46,521 nt of DNA from Paenibacillus doosanensis (GTDB taxonomy: Bacteria; Bacillota; Bacilli; Paenibacillales; NBRC-103111), in contig NZ_JANYUY010000060.1 in assembly GCF_025060755.1 (NCBI RefSeq), positions 1-46,521 on the forward strand. Reading direction: 5' to 3'. The notes under the pieces were generated by a model. That model was not told where the DNA came from and did no database searches. It saw nothing but the letters and a program-made list of their open reading frames with translations. Positions 17,306-26,883 of the stretch are shown in pieces (within the stretch, counting starts at the first letter, position 1; each line of letters starts with the position of its first letter). A program made the translations under genes and the position numbers.

Positions 17306-20300
17306 ATGCGTAGTAAACGGCCAAACTCTTATGTTAGCATGCTGCTTATCGCGGCTCTGACGGTCTGTTCGTTTCCACATTATGTATCCGCTTCCAACCA
17401 GCCGGTGACGCTGTCGACGGGGTTTGAGCCTCCCGATTTTGAAGTCAATAATACGATTACGAGCAGCAACACGATAGGAGGATGGACGGGCAATGCGGCG
17501 ACCCCGTGGACCGTTGTTGCCGACGGAACCAACGGCAACGCGATTCAGAGCGATCCGGGGGCCAATAGTCTCTACGTTGCCAATAAAACGAAGTCTTTCC
17601 TGGCCGACAGCGCTTTCTCCGGGCAAGTGAAAGACTTGGCTGCCGACGGCGGCGCGCATCCCGGCCTGATTCGGTATAAGGACAGCAAAAACTTTTATGC
17701 GCTTGGCTTAAGCGGGGGCAGCCTCGAATGGCGAGGCAAAGTGAACAACACGTCGGTCTCGATGCCGGGCTCCGTCTCCCTCGGAGGAGCTTGCGCCGGC
17801 GGCAGTTCGGCCACCTACTGTACGCTGAACCTTGTAGTGAGCGGAGCCGCGATGTATGGCTCGGCCAAGGAAGGGCCGGCGCTCATCGCCAAGGTCAGCG
17901 ACGACATGGCGATGTCGGCCGTTCCGTACATCGGGTTTGTGACGCAGAAGGGTGTCGCGAGCTTCGATAACCCGTACGCCACCGATACGCCGCTCGGCGC
18001 GCCGGGGGAACTGACCGGCACTTCCGTTGGAACGACGGTCGATCTGTCTTGGTCGGAGGTCACCGGCGCCGACAGTTATGTGATTCGGCGATCGACGACT
18101 GTTTCTGGACCGTATCTGTATGCCGGCAAGTCTGGCGCCGCGGCTTTTACGGACATCGGGGTGACGAATCCCCAGACGTACTATTACATGGTGAGTCCGG
18201 TCTCGGTAACGCCGCAGGGTTCGTCGGCGGAAGGGATTCCGGCTTTTGTCTCCGTCGGCGCGACAGGTTTGACAGGGGCGTCCGGCGATAACAAGATCGA
18301 TCTGAGCTGGAGCGGCTTCGCATCGGCGGCAAGCTACACGATCTGGCGCAGCTTGTCCAGCGACAGCGGGTATACGCAGCTCGGCACCGTCGCGGGCGGC
18401 ACGACGGCTTACAGCGATGCGACGGCTGTGAACGGCACGACTTATTACTACCGAGTGCAGGCGGTGACCGCAGATACGGGCGCGACGCCGAGCTTGACGA
18501 TCAACAATGCCGCGCCTTTGACGGCGACGGCGGGCGTCACGGCGCCGAATGCCCCGACCGGACTGACCGCAGCTGTGGTCGGCTCGGAAATTGCGCTGAG
18601 CTGGTCTCCGGTAAGCGGCGCGAAAAGCTACAGCATATGGCGCAGCACGACAAGCGGCAGCGGCTATGTGCGCATCGGCACGACGGCGGATGGATCGACG
18701 ACGAGCTATTCGGACACCGGCATCGCGAACGGCACGTACTACTACGTGGTGCAGGCGGTGAACACGGGAGGCTCCAGCGCTAACTCTGCGGAAGCGAGCG
18801 CGACGCTGAACGCGACGCCGCTTGCCGCTCCGACCGGCGTCACAGCGACCGCTACGGGCGACGCGACGATTGCGTTGTCCTGGCAGCCGGTAAGCGGCGC
18901 GACCGGCTATGTTGTGCTGCGCAGCATGCGAAGCGGCGGCGGCTTTACGCCAATCGGCACGATTGAAGATGGCGGTGCGAACGGTTATGTGGACAGCGGC
19001 GTGGAGAACGGCACCTGGTACTACACGGTGCAAGCCGTGAATCCGGCAGGAACCGGCAGCAGCTCTGCGGAAGCGAGCGCGACGCTGACGGCGCCGGACG
19101 CGCCGACCGGCGTTACGGCCAATGCCGACGCAGGCACGCAAGTGGCGCTGCAATGGAATGCCGTGAGCGGCGCAACGGGCTACAAGGTACTGCGCAGCAC
19201 GAAGAACGGCAGCGAATACACGACGGTCGGCACGACCGACAGCAGCGCGACCAGCTTCGCGGATAAGCATATCGCAAGCGGCACGACCTATTATTACGTC
19301 GTTCAGGCGACGAATGACGGAGGCTCCAGCGCGAATTCGCAGCAGGCGAGCGCAACGCCGGTATACACGATAAGCAGCGGCACGATCGTGAACGTCTCGA
19401 CGGCGGAGCAATTGGATGCCGCGCTGGCGGCCGCTCAGGCGGGGACGACGATTGTACTGGCGGACGGAATTTATACGAAAACCGGTCCGTTTGAATTGAA
19501 AGGCAAGGTCGGCACGCTGACGTCGCCCATTACGATCAAGGCGGCTCATACCGGCCGCGCTATCATTAGCGGCGCCGCCTATATGAAGGTATCGACCTCG
19601 TCCGCGTACGTCAACGTACAGGGGCTGCGGTTCACGAACACGGATAATGTCTCCTTGCTTCTGGACAGCTCGAACAGCATCCGGGTAACGGAGTGTTCCT
19701 TCGAACAAATCGAAAATCCGAACAATGCGAGCGCGAACATTCCGTATATGCAAATTCGCGGCGCGAACAGCGACTATATTCAGGTCGACCACAACGTATT
19801 CGCGAACAAGACGCAGCAAGGCCAAGGCATGAGCATCGACGGCAACGGCAGCTCGATCATGTCTCAGTATCTCACGATCGAATACAATTTGTTCCGCAAC
19901 TTCGGCCCGCGCATCGATAACGGCATGGAGTCGATCCGGCTCGGCCTCTCCGGCGTATCGATGCTGAGCGGCTATGCGGTCGTGCAGTACAACGAGTTTG
20001 ACAACTGCGACGGCGATCCCGAGAGCATTTCGGTTAAGACCAGCAACAACACGATTCGCTATAATACGTTCCGCAACTCCCAATCGCAGCTGACGCTTCG
20101 CCATGGCAACGGGACGGAAGTGTACGGGAACTATTTTATCGGCGACGGGGTGAAGCAAGGGGTTGGCGGCATCCGAGTATACGGCGCCGATCATAAAATA
20201 TATAACAATTACTTCCAGGGGCTTGCCGTGGAAGGCATCCTGATTGACAACGGCGATGTCGATCACGGGCCGGCGATTTCGACCTATAAGGCGTATTCCG

Positions 20301-23300
20301 GCGATTTCTCCAAGCATTGGCCGGTGTACCGGGCGCAAATCGTGAACAACACGATTGTGAACAGCGCCTACGGCATTACAGTCGGACACCCGTCGTACAG
20401 CGTCAATCCGAAATACTTCAAAGAGCCGGTCGACACGATCGTGGCTAACAATCTGGTGCAAAATACGACAAACGAGGCTTTCCCCGAGACGATTGCGAGC
20501 AATACGGTGTATCGGGACAACATCGGATTCACGGCGCAGCCTGGCAGCAATCCGGCCCGGACGAGCGCGGAAATCCGGAATGTCGACCCGCAGCTTGCCT
20601 TGCAGGCCGACGGCTTGTACCGGCTGCAAGCCGGCAGCGCGGCGATCGATGCGGCGACCCATGCGTATCCGTATGTGCGCGATGACATGGACGGACAGCC
20701 GCGGAGCGCAGCGCCGGATATTGGCGCCGACGAGTATTCGACTGCGGCGGTGCAAAGACAGCCGGTTTCGTACGCAGGTTATCCGATCTCGCTCGACGCA
20801 GCCGCGATTACGCTACAGATAGAAGCGGAGAAATATTCGTTCAAGCAAGGCGATCTGTCTACGGTCGCTTGCTCCGCTTGTTCCGGGGGGCTGTCTGTAC
20901 AGGCGGGCGGCACGGCAGGGACGACGGCTGCGAGCCTGATGTACCGGCTTGATGCGGCGAGCGACGGAACGTTTTACGTTCATCTGCTTGGAAGCGGCGC
21001 AGCCGGCCCGTCTACGGTTCTCGTGTCCGTTGACGGCGGCCCGGATGAGGCGGTAAGCATGGCAGCCGGAGCAATGGGCTGGAGCAGCACGTCCGCTTCA
21101 TTCACGCTGGGTGAGGGGATCCACGATCTGGTGCTGAAGCCGCAGCAGGGCGGCATTCAGCTTGACAAGCTGGCGCTGTCCAAGAGCAGCAAGCCGCCGA
21201 TTGAGGCATCGCTGCCGAAAGCGTCGGACATTCGGGTCAACGGCATCTCGCTGCCTGATTTTGCTCCGGGAAAATATAGCTACACGGTGCAATTGCCGGT
21301 CGGCACGCAGCGGGTGCCGATCGTGACGGCTGCGAGCGCGGGTGCGGTGCAGGTAACGCAGTCGCCGACGCTGTTCGGCACGGCTGTCGTGCATGTGACA
21401 GATCTGGACGATCCTTATCTGGCCACCGATTACACGGTGGCGCTGTCGGGGCTGCCGACTTACGGCGCGATTCCCGAACGGCTGCTGCCTTACCCGATTG
21501 TCGGGGCGGCTGCCAGCGATTTTAAGTCGCCTTATTCGCCCGCGAACGCCTACGACAACAATATGTCGACCCGTCTTGCCGCAAATGGCGAGCAATGGGC
21601 GACATTCGATCTCGGCCAAGCGAAGCCGGTGAAGTACGTACTCATTTCGTTTTATAATGGAGATCAAGATCAATACTCGTTCGATCTCGAAACGTCCGTC
21701 GATAACGCCGATTGGACCAAAGTTTATTCCGGTTACAGCAGCCGCGCCACCGCGAATCTGGAGCTGTTCCAGATTCCGTTGACAGAGGCGCGCTACATCA
21801 AATTCAACGGACATGGCAACTCGAAGGACGCCTGGAACAATATCGTCGAAATCGTCATTGCAGGCCAGTCCCCGGTTGCCTCGGTGCAGCTGGACGTGCC
21901 GGATAGCCTGAGTGTCGGGCAGTCGGCGGCAGGTGTGCTGAGTGCCGTCCATGACGACGGATCGCAAGTTCCGCTCACGCAGGGCGTCGGCTTCGTCAGC
22001 AGCAATCCGGGCGTCGCGGCGGTCGACTCCACAGGCATGATCCGCGCGGTCGGCGCCGGCTCGACCGTCATTACGGCGACTTACGGCTTGTTCCAGGATG
22101 CCAGGACGCTGGCCGTCGTGCCGCCGGCGCCAAGCCGCCTGGCGGCGCCGACGAACTTGACAGCCGCCGATGTTACGCAAACGACGGTCAGCTTGAGCTG
22201 GCAAGGCTCCGCCGGGGCGGCGGGGTATGGCATTTATAAAGACGGAACCAGTGTGACGGGAGCGACTTATAGCGTGACGGGCTCGGTTTACAGCGCCACG
22301 ATCGGCGGTCTGACGGCGGGCACGCTCTACAGCTTTACCGTCAAGGCGATTGACGCCGACGGCGGGTATTCGCCGGACAGCAATGCGGTTGCAGTAACGA
22401 CCGCTGCCGCGCAAGGTGGCGGCGACGATGGCAACAACGGAAACAACGGAAATAACGGAAATAACGGTAACAATGGTAGCGACGGTGATAATGGGAATAA
22501 CGGCAACAATGGAAACAATGGAAACAATGGAAACAATGGCGGCGATGGCAACAACGGAGAGAACGGCAATAACGGCGACAATGGGAGCACTGCCGGCGGC
22601 TTGAAACGTCGATCGCATTCCAGTGGGTCTGCAGCGCCGGCCGTGGGAACCGACACGGCGTCCGAACCGTCCGCAGGCACAACGACAACGAAAATCTCGG
22701 CTGACGCACTGGATGAGCTGATGAGCAAGGCGACCGCCGATCAGAATGGAGTCAAGACGGCGACCGTGCAAGTGCCTGAAGTGCCCGGGGCCAAAGCTTA
22801 CGATTTGACGTTCCCGGCAAGCTTCGTTACAAGCACGACCAAGACGGAGAACATTGCGATCGCCACCCCTTTGGCGACGGTCGTGCTCCCGGGCAATATG
22901 CTCGCTTCCGCTTCCGTTGCGGCGTCCTCGTCGGTTACACTGACGGTGCAAAGCGCGGATAAGAACACGATTGGCGATGCCGCCCTGCGGACCCAAATCG
23001 GCGACAGACCGCTTTTGGACATTCGCTTGCAGGTGGACGGTCAAGCCGTGCAGTTCAACAACCCGCTGGCAGCCGTCACGATTTCGGTGCCGTATACGCC
23101 GTCGGAACAAGAGCGGAAAGACCCTGAGCATCTGATTGTCTGGTATATCGACGGCAACGGCCAAGCGGCGAAGGTGCCGAGCGGCAAATACAACCCGGCG
23201 ACGGGAAGAGTTACATTCACCACGACGCATTTCAGCTTGTACGCCATTTCTGCCGAATACAAGACTTTTGCGGATATTGACGCCTACGGATGGGCGAAGC

Positions 23301-23809
23301 AGCCGATCGAAGTGCTCGCTTCCAAAGGCATCATCAACGGGATATCGAAAGACATGTTTGCTCCGGCAAACACGATTACGAAGGCGGATTTCCTCTTGCT
23401 GCTCGTCAGAACGTTGGGCTTGTCGGCGGAGGTGGACAGTAACTTTGCGGATGTCGGCAAGTCGGATTACTACTACGAGGAAGTCGGCATCGCCAAAAAA
23501 CTCGGCATTAGCGACGGTGTCGGCAGCAATCGATTTAACCCGAACGAAGCGATCTCGCGCCAGGATATGATGGTGCTGAGCGCAAGGGCGCTGCAATTGG
23601 CCTCCAAAACGGCCGCTGCAAAAGGATCGGCAGCCGATTTGCAGCCGTTCGCCGATCGCGCTCAGGTAGCTTCGTACGCTGTGGACAGCGCTATTTTCAT
23701 GGTGAAGGAAGGACTTATGACCGGTGATGGGAACGGTCTGAATCCGCAAGGGTATGCGACTCGGGCGGAAACGGCGGTGCTGATGTACAAGATTTATAAT
23801 AAGGAGTAA
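17306..23809 (+). CDS. Giant SLH-anchored multidomain PL6 polysaccharide lyase (chondroitinase B/alginate lyase type)
   Basis: A 2167-residue surface enzyme. Signal peptide 1-30; N-terminal beta-sandwich-like region about 31-230; five FN3 domains 231-690; PL6 beta-helix about 691-1147 with candidate Ca ligands in CDGDPE (Asp904, Glu906) and catalytic Lys911 and Arg932, spaced 21 apart as in chondroitinase B; a CBM6-like module about 1171-1295; a cadherin-like sandwich about 1300-1385; an F5/8-type C (CBM32-like) module about 1392-1522; a bacterial Ig-like (Big_2) domain about 1524-1605; a sixth FN3 about 1612-1700; a Gly-Asn-Asn linker; an unassigned domain about 1792-1986; and three SLH repeats from about 1987 to the end. 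SLH repeats bind pyruvylated cell-wall polymer, so the lyase should be displayed on the surface and cut dermatan sulfate-, alginate- or similar chains. The ATG at 17306 follows GAGGTGA. Monocistronic: own promoter and terminator. Confidence 0.93.
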   Translation: MRSKRPNSYVSMLLIAALTVCSFPHYVSASNQPVTLSTGFEPPDFEVNNTITSSNTIGGWTGNAATPWTVVADGTNGNAIQSDPGANSLYVANKTKSFLADSAFSGQVKDLAADGGAHPGLIRYKDSKNFYALGLSGGSLEWRGKVNNTSVSMPGSVSLGGACAGGSSATYCTLNLVVSGAAMYGSAKEGPALIAKVSDDMAMSAVPYIGFVTQKGVASFDNPYATDTPLGAPGELTGTSVGTTVDLSWSEVTGADSYVIRRSTTVSGPYLYAGKSGAAAFTDIGVTNPQTYYYMVSPVSVTPQGSSAEGIPAFVSVGATGLTGASGDNKIDLSWSGFASAASYTIWRSLSSDSGYTQLGTVAGGTTAYSDATAVNGTTYYYRVQAVTADTGATPSLTINNAAPLTATAGVTAPNAPTGLTAAVVGSEIALSWSPVSGAKSYSIWRSTTSGSGYVRIGTTADGSTTSYSDTGIANGTYYYVVQAVNTGGSSANSAEASATLNATPLAAPTGVTATATGDATIALSWQPVSGATGYVVLRSMRSGGGFTPIGTIEDGGANGYVDSGVENGTWYYTVQAVNPAGTGSSSAEASATLTAPDAPTGVTANADAGTQVALQWNAVSGATGYKVLRSTKNGSEYTTVGTTDSSATSFADKHIASGTTYYYVVQATNDGGSSANSQQASATPVYTISSGTIVNVSTAEQLDAALAAAQAGTTIVLADGIYTKTGPFELKGKVGTLTSPITIKAAHTGRAIISGAAYMKVSTSSAYVNVQGLRFTNTDNVSLLLDSSNSIRVTECSFEQIENPNNASANIPYMQIRGANSDYIQVDHNVFANKTQQGQGMSIDGNGSSIMSQYLTIEYNLFRNFGPRIDNGMESIRLGLSGVSMLSGYAVVQYNEFDNCDGDPESISVKTSNNTIRYNTFRNSQSQLTLRHGNGTEVYGNYFIGDGVKQGVGGIRVYGADHKIYNNYFQGLAVEGILIDNGDVDHGPAISTYKAYSGDFSKHWPVYRAQIVNNTIVNSAYGITVGHPSYSVNPKYFKEPVDTIVANNLVQNTTNEAFPETIASNTVYRDNIGFTAQPGSNPARTSAEIRNVDPQLALQADGLYRLQAGSAAIDAATHAYPYVRDDMDGQPRSAAPDIGADEYSTAAVQRQPVSYAGYPISLDAAAITLQIEAEKYSFKQGDLSTVACSACSGGLSVQAGGTAGTTAASLMYRLDAASDGTFYVHLLGSGAAGPSTVLVSVDGGPDEAVSMAAGAMGWSSTSASFTLGEGIHDLVLKPQQGGIQLDKLALSKSSKPPIEASLPKASDIRVNGISLPDFAPGKYSYTVQLPVGTQRVPIVTAASAGAVQVTQSPTLFGTAVVHVTDLDDPYLATDYTVALSGLPTYGAIPERLLPYPIVGAAASDFKSPYSPANAYDNNMSTRLAANGEQWATFDLGQAKPVKYVLISFYNGDQDQYSFDLETSVDNADWTKVYSGYSSRATANLELFQIPLTEARYIKFNGHGNSKDAWNNIVEIVIAGQSPVASVQLDVPDSLSVGQSAAGVLSAVHDDGSQVPLTQGVGFVSSNPGVAAVDSTGMIRAVGAGSTVITATYGLFQDARTLAVVPPAPSRLAAPTNLTAADVTQTTVSLSWQGSAGAAGYGIYKDGTSVTGATYSVTGSVYSATIGGLTAGTLYSFTVKAIDADGGYSPDSNAVAVTTAAAQGGGDDGNNGNNGNNGNNGNNGSDGDNGNNGNNGNNGNNGNNGGDGNNGENGNNGDNGSTAGGLKRRSHSSGSAAPAVGTDTASEPSAGTTTTKISADALDELMSKATADQNGVKTATVQVPEVPGAKAYDLTFPASFVTSTTKTENIAIATPLATVVLPGNMLASASVAASSSVTLTVQSADKNTIGDAALRTQIGDRPLLDIRLQVDGQAVQFNNPLAAVTISVPYTPSEQERKDPEHLIVWYIDGNGQAAKVPSGKYNPATGRVTFTTTHFSLYAISAEYKTFADIDAYGWAKQPIEVLASKGIINGISKDMFAPANTITKADFLLLLVRTLGLSAEVDSNFADVGKSDYYYEEVGIAKKLGISDGVGSNRFNPNEAISRQDMMVLSARALQLASKTAAAKGSAADLQPFADRAQVASYAVDSAIFMVKEGLMTGDGNGLNPQGYATRAETAVLMYKIYNKE
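17998..19372 (+). repeat. Array of five FN3-coding repeats
   Basis: Five consecutive units of about 90 codons, each with a pattern like APTGVTA...ALSWxPVSGA.SY.IWRS and a TYYYVVQAVN ending. Units 3 to 5 are most alike, including the repeated ANSAEASATL or SSAEASATL end, pointing to recent internal duplication. Confidence 0.85.
22428..22587 (+). repeat. Gly-Asn-Asn-coding low-complexity linker
   Basis: About 18 tandem GGN-AAY-AAY-type codon triplets (GNN, with occasional GDN, GEN, GSD). It encodes a flexible hydrophilic linker between the last FN3 domain and the C-terminal anchoring region. Such short-period DNA can change length by slippage. Confidence 0.9.
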
Positions 23810-23833
23810 GCGATAAGCCGAAAAAAATATCCG

Positions 23834-23862
23834 TTGACAGGCTGAGCGGATGGTGTTACCAT
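23834..23862 (+). promoter_or_regulatory. Promoter-like sequence after the lyase gene
   Basis: TTGACA (23834-23839), a 17-bp spacer and TACCAT (23857-23862). A transcript from here would meet the terminator at 23901 almost at once, so it would be short unless read-through occurs. It may be chance. Confidence 0.3.
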
Positions 23863-23900
23863 ACAAATCACATAAGAATACTTTGTTATCTACCGTACGA

Positions 23901-23935
23901 ACGGAGACCGATGCTTGTTATAGGTCTCCGTTTTT
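23901..23935 (+). terminator. Intrinsic terminator after the PL6 lyase gene
   Basis: ACGGAGACC (23901-23909) pairs perfectly with GGTCTCCGT (23923-23931), followed by a long T-rich stretch. Confidence 0.88.
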
Positions 23936-24119
23936 GTTTTTTTGGATCAAGGCCGCTTCGACGTTTCGATAAGCAGTCTACCGCTTCAACCGGAGACTTG
24001 CTTTTCAGTCCGATCCAGTCCGGCAATGGAAACGGAGCAAGAATGAAGGGAACTTCGCTGGATTAATTCCGAGTTTGCAGGTAAGTATAGTTTAAAATAA
24101 AAAGGCGGGGATCACAACA

Positions 24120-25862
24120 ATGAACAACAAATGGACGAAACGAGCATTACCGGCCCTCATTTTGACGATGCTGCTTACGGCGTGCGGAGGCGGACCTTCC
24201 GGCTCCGGCGCCGATCAGCCCCAAGCGGGTGCGAAGGAAGGGGCGGAAGCGCAGGAAAGCGCCGGGCTAAGCAATATTCAGGACGGTTTGATCAAAGCGT
24301 CGGATCTGTCCAAAATTCCGGAAACCGCCAAAAAACGGACGAATACGTTCATTTCCGGGACGCAAACGCCGGAGGGCATATTTAATCCTTACTTTTATCA
24401 AAACGGCTGGGACGGCAATGTGACGAACGTGCTTTTTGCCTCGCTGCTGACCAAGGATGAGACGGGCAAGCCGATCCCGGAGCTGGCCGAATCATGGGAA
24501 ACGTCGGAGGACCAGCTGACGTACACCTTCCGCTTGCGTCCGAGCCTGAAGTTTAGCGACGGCAGCCCGCTGACCGCCGAAGACGTGGCCTTCACGCTGA
24601 CACTGCTGCATGATCCCGCATACGACGGCCGGGTCGACATTGCGCAAGCGGGCATTAAGGGAGGCAAGGCTTACAAGGAAGGCAAGGCGGACAGCGTGGA
24701 AGGCATTAAGGTGATCGATCCGCAGACCGTGCAGGTTACGACGGAGAAGGTATCGACGCTCGCGCTGCCGCTTATCAGCGGAGAAGTGCTGTCCAAGGCT
24801 TATTACGGCAAAGATTACAAGCAGGGCAATCTGGACTATATAAAAACGCTGCATGACAAGCCACTCGGAGCAGGGCCTTATCAATTCGACAAGTTTATTA
24901 AGGGGCAGGAAGTCCGGTTTACGGCGAATCCGAATTATTATGCGGGCAAACCGGCCGTGGACAACTTTATTTTCAAAATTACGAACAACGACACCAACTT
25001 CCAGTACATAAAAGTCGGGGAGACCGACTTCGACCGGTTCACCGCGAACCGCGACAATTTCGAGCAGCTGAAGGCGCTCGGCTTCGTCAATATCAATACG
25101 TTTACGGCTACTTCGTACGTATACCTCGACTTTAACAGCGGAGGCAAGCTTCTGAAGGATAAGCGGGTGCGGCAAGCGCTGTATTACGGGCTGGACCGGC
25201 AAAAATTCACCGATATTTTGTACCAGGGCTTTGGCGAAGTGGCGAACGTTCCGGTGTCTCCGGCGTCGTGGGCTTATACGAAGGACGTGACGGCGTACCC
25301 GTTCGATCCGGAAAAAGCGAAGCGGCTGCTGGACGAAGCCGGCTGGAAGGTAGGCGCCGACGGCATCCGCGAGAAGGACGGGCAAAAGCTGAAGCTGCAA
25401 TACTTGGGCCGTAAAGGCTACAACATCGACGACGTGCTGATTCCGCTGGCCAAGGAAAATTTGAACGATATCGGCATCGGGGTGGAAGCGGAAATTCTCG
25501 ACTTCAACGCGCTGCTCGCCAAACGGAAAAAGGGCGACTTCGATATCGCTTCCTTCACGTCGACGAACTTCTCCGATCCGTATGAGGGCGTCAAAGGGTT
25601 CCACAGCAAATACAGCGTCAGCGGCTATTCGAACCCTACGGTCGACCGGCTGATTGAGCAGAGCACGGAGACTCTTGATACGAATAAGCGGATTCCGCTG
25701 TATCACGAGCTGTACAAAGAGCTGAAGGACGATCCTCCGGTGCTGCTGCTCTCGTATTTGAAAATATTGTCCGCTCATAATGCGCGGGTTCAAGGGATAA
25801 ATCCCGATCCGGTATCCATCTTGAACCGTTCGATTCCGAAGCTGAAAATTCAGCAGCAATAA
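24120..25862 (+). CDS. Opp/Dpp-type ABC transporter solute-binding lipoprotein (SBP_bac_5)
   Basis: A 580-residue lipoprotein with lipobox LTAC (Cys22) and a Gly/Ala-rich linker. The body carries family-5 signatures: ELAESWETSEDQLTYTFRLR, FSDGSPLTAEDVAFTL, VRQALYYGLDRQKF. The family binds oligopeptides, dipeptides, nickel, and in some bacteria oligosaccharides. The ATG at 24120 follows GGCGGGG. It heads a five-gene importer operon with about 50 bp to the first permease gene. No clear promoter could be assigned in 23936-24119. Peptide import is the default reading; position next to the surface lyase leaves glycan import possible. Confidence 0.92.
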   Translation: MNNKWTKRALPALILTMLLTACGGGPSGSGADQPQAGAKEGAEAQESAGLSNIQDGLIKASDLSKIPETAKKRTNTFISGTQTPEGIFNPYFYQNGWDGNVTNVLFASLLTKDETGKPIPELAESWETSEDQLTYTFRLRPSLKFSDGSPLTAEDVAFTLTLLHDPAYDGRVDIAQAGIKGGKAYKEGKADSVEGIKVIDPQTVQVTTEKVSTLALPLISGEVLSKAYYGKDYKQGNLDYIKTLHDKPLGAGPYQFDKFIKGQEVRFTANPNYYAGKPAVDNFIFKITNNDTNFQYIKVGETDFDRFTANRDNFEQLKALGFVNINTFTATSYVYLDFNSGGKLLKDKRVRQALYYGLDRQKFTDILYQGFGEVANVPVSPASWAYTKDVTAYPFDPEKAKRLLDEAGWKVGADGIREKDGQKLKLQYLGRKGYNIDDVLIPLAKENLNDIGIGVEAEILDFNALLAKRKKGDFDIASFTSTNFSDPYEGVKGFHSKYSVSGYSNPTVDRLIEQSTETLDTNKRIPLYHELYKELKDDPPVLLLSYLKILSAHNARVQGINPDPVSILNRSIPKLKIQQQ

Positions 25863-25913
25863 CAACGGGCATCGGAGATCGGAGCTTTAGTCGGGAAGGA
25901 GGCTATCGGAGCC

Positions 25914-26870
25914 ATGCATGTCTATATGGGAAAAAGGCTGCTGCAGCTCATTCCGACGCTGCTGGGCGCCTCGCTCGTCATCTTCTTCATCTTTGCGCTG
26001 GCGCCGGGCGATTTCATCGATTCGGACATAACGCTGACTCCGGAGCGGGCGGCCGAGCTGAAGGCGCTCTACGGGCTGGATAAGCCGCTGATGGAACGCT
26101 ACTTCATCTGGCTGGGCAATGCGCTTAAGGGAGACCTGGGCTACTCGCTGCAATACCAGCAGCCGGTGATGACGGTGCTGAAGGAATATATGCTCAATTC
26201 GTTCCTGATTGCAGGCGTGTCGCTGATCCTGACGTGGATCATCGCCGTGATGATCGGCGTTTTCTCGGCAACGCGGCAGTATTCGTGGTACGACTCGCTT
26301 ATTACGCTCGGCGTATTCGCCGCCATGTCGTTCCCTTCCTTCTTCATCGGTTTGCTGATGATCAAGTGGTTCGCCGTCGATCTCGGCTGGCTGCCGATCG
26401 GGGGCATTCTCGATACGGGCAGCCAATCTGCGGGGGCGGCTTACCTGCTCGAAATCGCCCGGCATATGGTGCTGCCGGCCACGGTGCTGACCATGCTCAG
26501 CGTCGGCTCGCTGACAAGGCATTTCCGCGCGAATATGATCGACGTCATCAAGCAGGATTTTGTCCGGACGGCGCGGGCCAAAGGCTTGAAGGAGCGGACG
26601 GTCGTCTACAAGCATGCGCTTCGCAACGCGCTGCTTCCGGCGATCACGCTGCTCGGGCTGGAGCTGCCGGGGCTGTTCTCCGGGGCGATTATTACGGAGC
26701 GGATTTTTACTTGGCCGGGCGTCGGCTACATTCATATGGAAGCTATATCGAACCGCGATTATACGATATTGATGGGATTTACGATGTTTCTGGCGGTGCT
26801 GACGGTGATTGGCAATCTGCTCGCCGATTGGCTGTATGCGGCAGCCGATCCGCGTATCCGCTTAAAGTAA
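25914..26870 (+). CDS. ABC transporter permease, DppB/OppB family
   Basis: A 318-residue inner-membrane permease with about six hydrophobic segments, the first at residues 9-28. It has the family N-terminal stretch LGASLVIFFIFALAPGDF and the EAA loop region RTARAKGLKERTVVYKHALR, which contacts the ATPases, followed by ITERIFTWPGVG. ATG 25914 follows GGAAGGAGG. It would pair with the next gene product to form the membrane channel. Confidence 0.93.
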   Translation: MHVYMGKRLLQLIPTLLGASLVIFFIFALAPGDFIDSDITLTPERAAELKALYGLDKPLMERYFIWLGNALKGDLGYSLQYQQPVMTVLKEYMLNSFLIAGVSLILTWIIAVMIGVFSATRQYSWYDSLITLGVFAAMSFPSFFIGLLMIKWFAVDLGWLPIGGILDTGSQSAGAAYLLEIARHMVLPATVLTMLSVGSLTRHFRANMIDVIKQDFVRTARAKGLKERTVVYKHALRNALLPAITLLGLELPGLFSGAIITERIFTWPGVGYIHMEAISNRDYTILMGFTMFLAVLTVIGNLLADWLYAAADPRIRLK

Positions 26871-26883
26871 GGAGGTATCCGCC

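Noticed and set aside
17708-20755. A 1015-codon open frame on the - strand inside the lyase gene
   Set aside because: It lies antisense to the clearly real lyase gene, is Arg/Ala-rich without domains, and arises from GC-rich codon bias. The same holds for the 922-codon - strand frame at 21098-23866.
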